Assembly: GCF_013386825.1 (NCBI RefSeq)
Contig: NZ_JACARC010000024.1
Coordinates: 525 to 44,787, forward strand
Direction of reading: 5' to 3'
Length of the DNA stretch: 44,263 bases
Source of the DNA: Pseudomonas sp. IPO3778
GTDB lineage: Bacteria > Pseudomonadota > Gammaproteobacteria > Pseudomonadales > Pseudomonadaceae
Positions 26,440-33,863 of this stretch are shown piece by piece. The notes beneath the pieces were generated by a model. It had not been told where the DNA came from. It searched no databases and worked only from the letters and a program-made list of their open reading frames with translations. Position 1 is the first letter of the stretch. Each line of letters begins with the position of its first letter. The translations under genes and the position numbers were made by a program.

Positions 26440-27180
26440 TCAGGGCTTTACCGGCTGCTGGGTCGGTACAAGGGCGCCGTAATCGTTGATGGCGTTGAAC
26501 TTGATCTGGGCGGAAGCCCCCGGGAATGATTTGAGGTCAGGTAACGCAAACACCGTGCTTTCGCCCGGGCCGACCATGCCAGCGCCCGCCTCGTAACGCT
26601 GGGTACCCGCGACCAACGCCAACTCCACCAGAGACACGTGGTAGACCGTCGGGTTGAAGGCTTGCAGGGCATAACCCGAACCGTCGGCAATCACTTTCCA
26701 TTGCACCTGGGGCGGCGCGTCGCTGGGCGAACCGGGCAAGTTGTCGGGGCGGTAAAAAATCTTGATCCGGGACCGAAAGGCCATTTGCAGCACGTTCATC
26801 TCCACCGGGCCATCGGCCTTGGGTGGGATCTCCAGAATATTGAACCAGAACACCGACTCTTTATTGGCCGGCAAGGGCACGCCAGTGAACATCAGGCGCA
26901 GGCTCTGGCCTTTGCTCGGATCAACCCGCGAAACCGGCGGAGAGAGCACAAAGGGGGCCTTGGAACTGGTGGGGCTGGACTGCACATCCCCAGTGTCGAC
27001 CCAGGCTTGCACCAGTGCCGGTTTAAGGCCGTTGTTGTTGAGCTTGACGGTGATTTCTTTCTGGCTGGCCGGGTACACCAGGCGAGTCCCGGTGATCACC
27101 ACGCCGGCCATGGCCTGGGAGCAAACCAGTGAGGCCAGGATCAACCAGGCACTGAAACGAACATTTTTCACGTAAGACAT
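26440..27180 (-). CDS. Periplasmic fimbrial chaperone (PapD family)
   Basis: A 246-residue exported chaperone with signal peptide (FSAWLILASLVCSQAMA). It has the two immunoglobulin-like domains of the family: the G1 region is visible before FWFNILEIPPKA (the family signature), and the F1-G1 hydrophobic strand is VLQMAFRSRIKIFYRP. It caps pilin and adhesin subunits in the periplasm and hands them to the usher. I chose the ATG at 27180 because AGGTGAGG lies about six bases upstream; a GTG at 27192 would place that site inside the coding region. It follows the pilin gene by 61 bases. Confidence 0.93.
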   Translation of the reverse strand: MSYVKNVRFSAWLILASLVCSQAMAGVVITGTRLVYPASQKEITVKLNNNGLKPALVQAWVDTGDVQSSPTSSKAPFVLSPPVSRVDPSKGQSLRLMFTGVPLPANKESVFWFNILEIPPKADGPVEMNVLQMAFRSRIKIFYRPDNLPGSPSDAPPQVQWKVIADGSGYALQAFNPTVYHVSLVELALVAGTQRYEAGAGMVGPGESTVFALPDLKSFPGASAQIKFNAINDYGALVPTQQPVKP

Positions 27181-27241
27181 AACATTCCTCACCTGCCAGA
27201 CATCCGCGCACCAGGTCCCGATGCGCGGACGTGCAAGCGAC

Positions 27242-27784
27242 TTAGTTGTAGTCGATGTTGTAGGTCACAGAGCTGAGCACGGTGCCAGCGGTTGCTTCAC
27301 CGGTGGCGAAGTACTGCACCGCGTAATCCATACGCACACCGCCGGAGGCAAGGGTGTTACGGGTAGTGGTGGTCGTCTGGTTGGTGTTGCCTGCCTGAAT
27401 GGCGGTGCCGGTCACGGCATCGATCAGTTGCAACTGCACGAGCGTGGCGGTGCCGGTCGTGTTGTTCAGGTTGCCAGTGGCCGGGTCAACGGTGGAGCCA
27501 GAGTTGAAGAACGCGGCTGCGGTGGTTGCCGTGCCTGTGCAGCCGCTCAGCGTGACGTCAAAGCCGGTACGGCCTTCGGTCTTGCCGGCAGCATCAAGCA
27601 GGCTGTTGGAAATGGTCGGCAGGGTCACAGTGGCGACAGCCGGGCTGACCACACCACCAACGGAGACGGTGCAGGTCTGGTTGACCAGTTCGCCGGCAAA
27701 ATTGATGGCGCCATCAGCCGCATTGGCGAACTGGGCGCCGGTCGCGCAAAACAGGGCAACAAGCGTGAGTGTTTTGGTTTTCAT
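27242..27784 (-). CDS. Major fimbrial subunit (type 1-like pilin)
   Basis: A 180-residue exported pilin with a clear signal peptide (LTLVALFCATGAQFANA). The mature protein begins ADGAINFAGELVNQTCTV, with the usual cysteine pair (Cys in NQTC and in LSGC), threonine-rich strands and a C-terminal SSVTYNIDYN with the penultimate tyrosine required for subunit capture. The ATG at 27784 has GGAG eight bases upstream; a longer frame to 27913 would lose the signal peptide. It is the first gene of the operon pilin-chaperone-usher-adhesin and lies 170 bases downstream of a BvgA-like box. Confidence 0.94.
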   Translation of the reverse strand: MKTKTLTLVALFCATGAQFANAADGAINFAGELVNQTCTVSVGGVVSPAVATVTLPTISNSLLDAAGKTEGRTGFDVTLSGCTGTATTAAAFFNSGSTVDPATGNLNNTTGTATLVQLQLIDAVTGTAIQAGNTNQTTTTTRNTLASGGVRMDYAVQYFATGEATAGTVLSSVTYNIDYN

Positions 27785-27925
27785 GGTGCAGCTCCAAGGA
27801 AAAGAGAATGAACACTGTCGCTGCGCCTGAATGAATTGCCAGGCGGCGGATGCGGTCCACGAGTGACTGATCATCTGCGTTGTGCGACGGGGCCCATCTT
27901 CCCGGTGTGACACTCTGCCTCACGT

Positions 27926-27931
27926 AGTATC
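27926..27931 (-). promoter_or_regulatory. Candidate -10 element of the fimbrial operon
   Basis: On the - strand this reads GATACT, 4 of 6 matches to TATAAT. It begins 15 bases downstream of the inverted heptad at 27947-27960, so that box would cover the -35 position. No good -35 hexamer is present, which fits an activator-dependent promoter. Confidence 0.4.
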
Positions 27932-27946
27932 CATCGCCCTGACTTG

Positions 27947-27960
27947 TAGGAAATTTCCTA
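27947..27960. promoter_or_regulatory. BvgA/RocA-like inverted heptad box, perfect
   Basis: TAGGAAATTTCCTA is a perfect 14-base palindrome made of two heptads TTTCCTA facing each other. This matches what I recall of the BvgA heptad consensus (W-TTC-Y-TA). The adjacent cluster encodes a BvgA/RocA-like regulator. The box sits at the expected -35 position of the fimbrial promoter. Confidence 0.6.
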
Positions 27961-27996
27961 GCGATACATCTCGCGCCCCCCGTTCGCACGCACAAA

Positions 27997-28020
27997 AAAA
28001 CCGCATCGGGATGCGGTTTT
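27997..28020 (-). terminator. Rho-independent terminator of the sensor-kinase gene
   Basis: Stem AAAACCGCAT/ATGCGGTTTT with a CGGG loop. On the - strand it is followed by a run of seven T, 28 bases after the kinase stop codon. It separates the regulatory genes from the fimbrial operon, which therefore needs its own promoter. Confidence 0.9.
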
Positions 28021-28048
28021 CGGTTATCGGGAAAGCGAAAAGACGGCG

Positions 28049-31000
28049 TCAGGACAAGTACTCCTCCAACTGCTGCTCCAAATGCTCCATAGCCCGTTGC
28101 AAGTCATCTACCGCTTCAGTGAGCATCGCCGAGTTGAGCCCACTGCAAGCGGCTTCCAGGGTTTCACACGTCAGAATCAACCACTGCGCGTTTATAATAC
28201 GCGCCCCACCCTTGACCCGGTGAGCCAGGTCAGCCAAGCCGGCCAAATCATGTTGAGTGAACAGCTGAATCAAGCGGCTCATGTCTTGCTCGTTGCTGGT
28301 AGCCAGGTCTTGCAACAAGCTCTTGATAGCACTTGCATCGCCACGACTGAGTTGTTCCAAGGTGGTCAGGTCGATACGGTCGCTTGCCTGCTGTTGGTCC
28401 TCAATCAGAAGCGCCTGAGAAGGCCTCTTATCGTTGGGTACCAGGCTGGCCAGGCGAGCGGCGAGGTCCTTGAGGCTGATGGGCTTGAACAGGCAGTCAT
28501 CCATCCCCGCCGCCATACAGCGCTCCTTTTCCTCAGGCAGCGCGTTGGCGGTCAACCCGAGAATCAACCCGGGGGTTAACCCACGGGCGTGCTCCTCATC
28601 ACGAATGGCGCGAGCCAGGTCATAGCCGTTCATCAACGGCATATTGCAGTCGGTAATCACCCCGTCAAAATGCTGGGCGCGCCAGGCTCGCAAGCCGTGT
28701 GCACCGTCTTCGGCATCGGTAACCCGGTGGCCGAGAAAATGCAGTTGTTGAGATAACAGCAAGCGGTTGGCCGGATAGTCGTCGATCACCAGAATGTTCA
28801 GGACCTGCACAGCGTCTGGCAGTGAGGCGTGTATTACCGTTGCCTCGTTCAGCGCTGGCAGCGTCGGCAAGTCGATCCGTACGTCAACCTGTGTGCCCTG
28901 CCCCAACGCGCTGGACAGCGTAAGGGTGCCTCCCATCATTTCGCACAGCGTGCGGCTGATCATCAGCCCCAACCCGGAACCCGCCCGGGCCGATTGCACG
29001 TTATTGCCAGCCTGTTCGAACGGCCTGAACAGGCGTTGCTGATCTTCGGTACTGATGCCGCAGCCCGAGTCCTCGACGCTCAGACTGACGGCCAGGCGCT
29101 CATCAGTGCCGTCCGGCTCGGCGCAGACCCGCAGCGTCACCTGACCTGCGCTGGTGAACTTGATCGCATTGCTCAACAGGTTGGAGACAATCTGCTTGAA
29201 CCGCAGCGGGTCCACCAGTACCTGACGGCTGACGGTGGAGTCCAGGTCGAGGATCAGGCGCAATTGTTTCTGCCTCGCCAACCCTTCGAAAATCCGCGCG
29301 ACTGACTCTATCAACTCGCGCAGATTGGCGCGCTCAGGGGCAAGGGACAGACGCCCTGACTCGATGCGGGCAATATCAAGGATGTCACCGATCAACTCCA
29401 GCAAGCCTCGGGCAGCACCTGAGGCGACATCAATTGAAAAGCGGTCGACGAAACCTTGGTCTGCTTTCTTCAAGGCCAGTTCGAGCATGCCGATGATCGC
29501 GTTCATTGGCGTGCGGATCTCGTGGCTCATGGTCGTCAGAAAGGTGGTTTTGGCCAGGTTGGCCGCATCGGCCCCTGCCTTGGCCTCGCGCAATGCTTCA
29601 AGCAGGATCTGGCGGTCACTGATGTCGATCCAGCCGCCGATCATGCCGCAGACCCTGCCATCACTCCCGCGATACGGCAGCATCCAGTGGTAAATGGTCA
29701 GTACCTGGTCGACGGCCACGGTCAACCTGCGGTCCTGTACCCTCGGTACGCCCTCCTCCATCACCTGCAGGTAGTCAGCGTGATAGGACGCCGCCTCGCT
29801 GACGGTGCTGAGCGCGCCCTCCAACACGGTCTTGCCGAGTACCACTTCACGGGGCACATCGAAGACTTTCAGGTAGCCGCTGTTGCACATCATCAATCGC
29901 GCCTGGCGATCCCGGACATAAATAGGGTGTGGGGTGCCGTCGATCAGTACGCGCATGAACTCCAGCTGGTCGTTCAACGCGACCTCCGCCTGCTTGCGTT
30001 GGCGCATCAATACACGCAAATAGGCAATCCATCCCAAGGCAATCAACAACAACACCGCCGCCACCGCAAACCCTTGAACAATCGCTGCACGGTTGCGCAA
30101 CCAATAACTATCGTCCACCGCAATTTCGCTTCGCCAACGACTGCTCACCTCGTCCATTTCTTCGGGAGGAATGCTCAGCAGTGCTTTTTCGAGAATGGAG
30201 TACAGCTCCAGATCACCGCGAGAGGTAGCGAACGCCATGTGTGCCGATTGTGTGCCCACCGTGCTGGTGATATTTAACACACCACGGTATTGGCGAGAAA
30301 TCATGTAACGGGCAATGATCAATGAATTGACTGCGGCATCCGCCTTACCGCTGGCAACTAGCGCCATGGCTTCTTGAGCATTGAGTGCCGGCACCAGAGT
30401 AATCTGCGGATACTTCTCGATCAGGAGGTCCCGTACCGGGTTACCCTCGATTACCGCCAAGCGTCTGCCTGCCATGTCATCAAGAGTGCCGGGGCTGTCC
30501 GCATCAACTCGACTGACCAATACGTAAGGTGTACTCAAATAAGGACGGGTGAAGCGCAGTTGGCTTTCGCGCTCGTTGCTTGAGGCCAGGGTCACCAGCA
30601 GGTCGGCGTCATCACGGCGAATGCTCTCCACCATGGCGGTCACCGAATTCACGCGTTTTACGTCGAACTTCAATCCAGTCCGCAAGGCAACCTTGGCTAA
30701 TACATCGGCACTTATCCCACGAAACTCGCCTTCCTCGTTGATAAACGAAACGGGTAAGTAAGTGTCATCAATCACCACCCGCAAGTGTGGATGGGCAATC
30801 ATCCAGCGCTGCTCGCTGGCGGTGAAATTTAGCGAAGTGCGACCCGGAATGCTGGCTCCGCCGGCGCTCCAGCGGCGCAGGATGTTCATACGATCCTCTA
30901 CTGGAATGACCGCCAGGGCACTGTTGAGGATGTGCAGCAGGCGGGTATTGCTGTGGTCCACGGCGAAACCAAAGCTGCCGACCTCTATAGAGGAAAAGTC

Positions 31001-31684
31001 GGCCAACTGCACATTGTTCAAGTAGTTCTTGTTGATAAGGTAATAAGCACTGATCGCGTCACCCAGGTACACATCAGCGCTGCCGAAGGCTACGGCGCCA
31101 ATGGCACTCAAGGTGGAGGGGTACAACTGCAGCGTGGCCTTGGGGTAGAGCGCCTCGACCTTCGCAGGGGGCAAGTAGTGATACAGCATGGCGATTTTCT
31201 TGCCAGCCAGGTCGGGGGTCAGCGACTGGGCTGCCCCTATCCGGGTAACCAGAGTCGGCAGGTCCTCAGCGTAAGCGCTCGACATCTGTAACTCCGCGTC
31301 TGCCGCCTCATAGCCATTCGAGGTTCCGAGAACGTCGACTTCGCCACGCTTGAGCGCTTGAATGGCCTCGGCGCGGGAGGCATATCGACGCACTTGGACT
31401 GGAGTGCGCAACAGCTCACTCAGCAACAGCACATAGTCAGCGGTCAGCCCTTCATAATCACGACCGTTGCTGGAGATGGCAAACGGCGCATAGTCAGGCG
31501 CCGATGCGCCCAGCACCAGCACACCCTTGCTTCTAAGCCATCCCCAATCCTGTGTTGCGAGTGACACCTCATAGCCATCGACGTGTGAGCGCCCCAGTAC
31601 CTGAAGCGTTTCCACCGGCGTTTGGGCCTCGGCGCTTGTGCTCAAGCCGATACCCAGCAACACTGCTATCCACCATGTGTGCAA
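28049..31684 (-). CDS. BvgS/RocS-like unorthodox sensor kinase
   Basis: A phosphorelay kinase of about 1211 residues. In order, numbered from the GTG at 31690: signal sequence; two periplasmic SBP_bac_3 (Venus flytrap) domains (about 40-275 and 290-525); one membrane segment (about 537-557); PAS (about 575-695); HisKA with His723 in [10 protein letters not shown]; ATPase with DSGCGIS and GSGLGLM; receiver with Asp1014 in [12 protein letters not shown]; and Hpt with His1157 in LAHRVKGG. This is the BvgS/RocS1 layout. Start choice is uncertain: the GTG at 31690 abuts GGGAG, while a TTG at 31684 has GGGAG at proper distance. It begins a few bases after the response regulator gene, so the two form an operon. 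Confidence 0.92.
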   Translation of the reverse strand: MHTWWIAVLLGIGLSTSAEAQTPVETLQVLGRSHVDGYEVSLATQDWGWLRSKGVLVLGASAPDYAPFAISSNGRDYEGLTADYVLLLSELLRTPVQVRRYASRAEAIQALKRGEVDVLGTSNGYEAADAELQMSSAYAEDLPTLVTRIGAAQSLTPDLAGKKIAMLYHYLPPAKVEALYPKATLQLYPSTLSAIGAVAFGSADVYLGDAISAYYLINKNYLNNVQLADFSSIEVGSFGFAVDHSNTRLLHILNSALAVIPVEDRMNILRRWSAGGASIPGRTSLNFTASEQRWMIAHPHLRVVIDDTYLPVSFINEEGEFRGISADVLAKVALRTGLKFDVKRVNSVTAMVESIRRDDADLLVTLASSNERESQLRFTRPYLSTPYVLVSRVDADSPGTLDDMAGRRLAVIEGNPVRDLLIEKYPQITLVPALNAQEAMALVASGKADAAVNSLIIARYMISRQYRGVLNITSTVGTQSAHMAFATSRGDLELYSILEKALLSIPPEEMDEVSSRWRSEIAVDDSYWLRNRAAIVQGFAVAAVLLLIALGWIAYLRVLMRQRKQAEVALNDQLEFMRVLIDGTPHPIYVRDRQARLMMCNSGYLKVFDVPREVVLGKTVLEGALSTVSEAASYHADYLQVMEEGVPRVQDRRLTVAVDQVLTIYHWMLPYRGSDGRVCGMIGGWIDISDRQILLEALREAKAGADAANLAKTTFLTTMSHEIRTPMNAIIGMLELALKKADQGFVDRFSIDVASGAARGLLELIGDILDIARIESGRLSLAPERANLRELIESVARIFEGLARQKQLRLILDLDSTVSRQVLVDPLRFKQIVSNLLSNAIKFTSAGQVTLRVCAEPDGTDERLAVSLSVEDSGCGISTEDQQRLFRPFEQAGNNVQSARAGSGLGLMISRTLCEMMGGTLTLSSALGQGTQVDVRIDLPTLPALNEATVIHASLPDAVQVLNILVIDDYPANRLLLSQQLHFLGHRVTDAEDGAHGLRAWRAQHFDGVITDCNMPLMNGYDLARAIRDEEHARGLTPGLILGLTANALPEEKERCMAAGMDDCLFKPISLKDLAARLASLVPNDKRPSQALLIEDQQQASDRIDLTTLEQLSRGDASAIKSLLQDLATSNEQDMSRLIQLFTQHDLAGLADLAHRVKGGARIINAQWLILTCETLEAACSGLNSAMLTEAVDDLQRAMEHLEQQLEEYLS

Positions 31685-31696
31685 GAACACTCCCGT

Positions 31697-32323
31697 TCAG
31701 ACCAGGTTATTACGTTTGGCGAAGTCAGCAAGGTATACCACTGACTTGACATTGAGTTTCTCGATCAAGCGAGTCTTGTAGGTGCTGATAGTCTTGTTGC
31801 TGAGCAGCATGGCATCGCCGATTTCCTTGTTAGTCAAACCATGGGATAACTGTTGCAGAATAGTCAGCTCACGGTCCGACAGAGACTGGATCAACTCAAG
31901 GTCGGTGGTTTGGACATCACTGCGACGCACCGAGCTGGTGGCCAGGTTGGGGAAAAAAGTATAGCCCCCCATGACCGCATCTATCGCCTTGCTTAACTCG
32001 TCCAAGTCATGGTTTTTTGAAATAAAGCCAGCCGCACCGGCCTTCATGCATCGCATGGAATAAAACAGGGCCGACTGTGAGGTCAGCACCAGGATCTTGC
32101 AGTTGAGGCCCAAGCTGCAGATCCGACTGATGACTTCCAGACCGTCCAGCTTGGGCATACCGATGTCCAGCACGATCAGGTGGGGTTCATGCTCCCTCGC
32201 CAGCCTCACGGCATCCACACCATTATCGGCCTCGCCCACCACCTCGAAATTATCCTGTTTCAAGAGCATTTTGACGGAAGAGCGAATAAACGGATGATCG
32301 TCCACAACTAACGCTTTAAACAT
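31697..32323 (-). CDS. BvgA/RocA1-like LuxR-type response regulator
   Basis: A 208-residue regulator. The receiver domain (1-120) has VVDDH (Asp8-Asp9), phosphorylated Asp53 in VLDIGMP and the usual LTSQ and K (ISKNHD) positions. The C-terminal LuxR/NarL helix-turn-helix (about 145-205) reads LSDRELTILQQLSHGLTNKEIGDAMLLSNKTISTYKTRL. It is of the BvgA/RocA1/EvgA size and type. The kinase gene starts immediately downstream. The best inferred target is the inverted heptad box in the fimbrial promoter; a weaker box lies 120-130 bases upstream of its own start. Confidence 0.93.
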   Translation of the reverse strand: MFKALVVDDHPFIRSSVKMLLKQDNFEVVGEADNGVDAVRLAREHEPHLIVLDIGMPKLDGLEVISRICSLGLNCKILVLTSQSALFYSMRCMKAGAAGFISKNHDLDELSKAIDAVMGGYTFFPNLATSSVRRSDVQTTDLELIQSLSDRELTILQQLSHGLTNKEIGDAMLLSNKTISTYKTRLIEKLNVKSVVYLADFAKRNNLV

Positions 32324-32441
32324 ATAAACCTCAGAAAAAGCCTACGGATTCCGCTGACAAGCCAATCCATGGCATTAAGAAGGTAGTAGGCGCGGTGACC
32401 GATCAACTCAGCACTCAAAGTACACGGGCTTCGTCAAAGTG

Positions 32442-32455
32442 TAGGGAAATTCTTA
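32442..32455. promoter_or_regulatory. Weaker BvgA-like heptad pair upstream of the regulator gene
   Basis: TAGGGAAATTCTTA. The ATTCTTA heptad fits W-TTC-Y-TA fully and the opposing TTCCCTA has one mismatch. It overlaps the stop codon of the REC-EAL gene and lies about 125 bases before the regulator start, suggesting autoregulation. Confidence 0.4.
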
Positions 32456-33670
32456 AACATCGGAGCGATTATCTTTGATCGCCAATCGGTTGGCCCTATG
32501 TTCTTCCAGCCAGGGCAGCAGGCGGTACGCTGCCATCGGTCGCGCCAAATAAAAGCCTTGGCCAAATTCACAGCCCATCGCAACGACTGCGTCGCGAATT
32601 TTCTGGCTGCTGACGCCCTCAATGACCAAGCTCATACCCAGTGAACCAGCCAACGCCAGCGTGCTGGCAATCATCGCTTTGCTGCCGGGGTCATCCACAT
32701 GGCGGACGATCTCCCCATCAAGCTTGAGCTGGTTGAACGGTAAGTGGCAGAGCAATTTCAACGAGGAGAAGGTCTTGCCGAAATCATCAATGGCCAACTT
32801 GCAACCGATCATTCGCAGGCGTAACAGGTTTTCCCGAATCCGTGGCGAACTGTCCAGCAGGCCATTTTCAGCGAACTCGAACAGCAAGGTGGAGCCACCA
32901 AAGCCATACCGCTCGATAGCCGCGCGGATATGCCCGACCAGCTCGCTGCCAAATAATTGCGAGGCGTGCAGGTTGAAAGCCAACTCCAATTCCACGTTCT
33001 TGCGACGAAGCACTCCCAGTACGCTCAGTCCTTGCTCCAACAGTTGTAAGAACATTTGGTCAATCAAGTCGTACGCCAGTACCGCTGCGAGAAACTCGGC
33101 GGGCAGTAAGACGCCCCTGCCCGGATGCTCCCAACGCACCAACGCCTCGACGCCGGCCACCTCGCCAGTGTGCATCCGGAACTTGGGCTGGAACCAGGCA
33201 CGAAACTCTCCAAGAGCAAGCCCCTGGCGAATCTCCTCCTCAGTGGGCAGCAGTTTCAGGGGCGGCGCTGACGCAGCTGAAGACCGGCGATAGGCATAGC
33301 GCAAAAGCATTTTACGCAACACCCACACTTGCAACGGCGACCGTATGACACCTAACAGTTGCAGACCGGAAAGCGTGCTCATCTGCTCCAGCGCCCGACG
33401 CAACTCCGGCCTCAGCTCACCACACAGCACCACCGCCTGCACCAGGCCGACCCGACCGGCAATACGTAGAAACTCCAGGCAGTCGATACCGCGGTCGGCG
33501 AGGTCGCAGAGCACGATGTCGACCCCGCCCGCTTCCTGCATGCACGCCATGGCCTGCTCGGTGTCACCGGCCTGAATGACATCGGGCACGCCCAATTTGT
33601 CGAACACTTTGATCAGAACACTGCGCTGAAATCGCTGGGTTTCCAAAACCAATACGCGAGGGTAGGCCAT
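32453..33670 (-). CDS. REC-EAL protein with degenerate key residues
   Basis: A 405-residue paralogue of the REC-EAL protein at 21408-22613, colinear along its length. The receiver keeps the phosphorylated Asp56, but the acidic pair is Glu10-Thr11 and the conserved lysine is Ser111. The EAL domain keeps EAL at 175-177, Asn233, Glu268, Asp295-Asp296, Lys316 and Glu351, but the second glutamate of EGVE is Ser354 and loop 6 reads DDFGKTFSS. Phosphorylation switching is probably lost and catalysis is doubtful. I chose the ATG at 33670; a TTG three codons earlier is less likely, and no clear ribosome-binding site is seen. It lies 129 bases before the regulator gene on the same strand. Confidence 0.88.
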   Translation of the reverse strand: MAYPRVLVLETQRFQRSVLIKVFDKLGVPDVIQAGDTEQAMACMQEAGGVDIVLCDLADRGIDCLEFLRIAGRVGLVQAVVLCGELRPELRRALEQMSTLSGLQLLGVIRSPLQVWVLRKMLLRYAYRRSSAASAPPLKLLPTEEEIRQGLALGEFRAWFQPKFRMHTGEVAGVEALVRWEHPGRGVLLPAEFLAAVLAYDLIDQMFLQLLEQGLSVLGVLRRKNVELELAFNLHASQLFGSELVGHIRAAIERYGFGGSTLLFEFAENGLLDSSPRIRENLLRLRMIGCKLAIDDFGKTFSSLKLLCHLPFNQLKLDGEIVRHVDDPGSKAMIASTLALAGSLGMSLVIEGVSSQKIRDAVVAMGCEFGQGFYLARPMAAYRLLPWLEEHRANRLAIKDNRSDV

Positions 33671-33755
33671 GCTTGTCAATCACTTTGCAAACGCGAAGAC
33701 GCTGATATTGGCCGAGCGCAGTCTGATTGAACGCGGGAACCATCCCTCATACACG

Positions 33756-33769
33756 TAGGAAATTTCCCA
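33756..33769. promoter_or_regulatory. BvgA-like heptad pair upstream of the degenerate REC-EAL gene
   Basis: TAGGAAATTTCCCA differs by one base from the perfect box at 27947. It lies about 90 bases before the start codon at 33670. Reading on the - strand, both sites have GATGG at the same distance (12-16 bases) after the box. Confidence 0.5.
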
Positions 33770-33796
33770 CACCCTTTTCGACCCAGAAAAACACGT

Positions 33797-33819
33797 CCGG
33801 CTTTTTCAAAAAAAACCGG
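33797..33819 (-). terminator. Probable terminator of the UvrA-paralogue gene
   Basis: CCGGC-TTTTT...AAAAA-CCGG forms an A/T-rich stem with CCGG ends 45 bases after the stop codon at 33864. A modest T-rich stretch follows on the - strand. Confidence 0.45.
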
Positions 33820-33863
33820 CCAAAAGCAGACAGTCAACATCCATTACCACATCCCCCGAGCGC

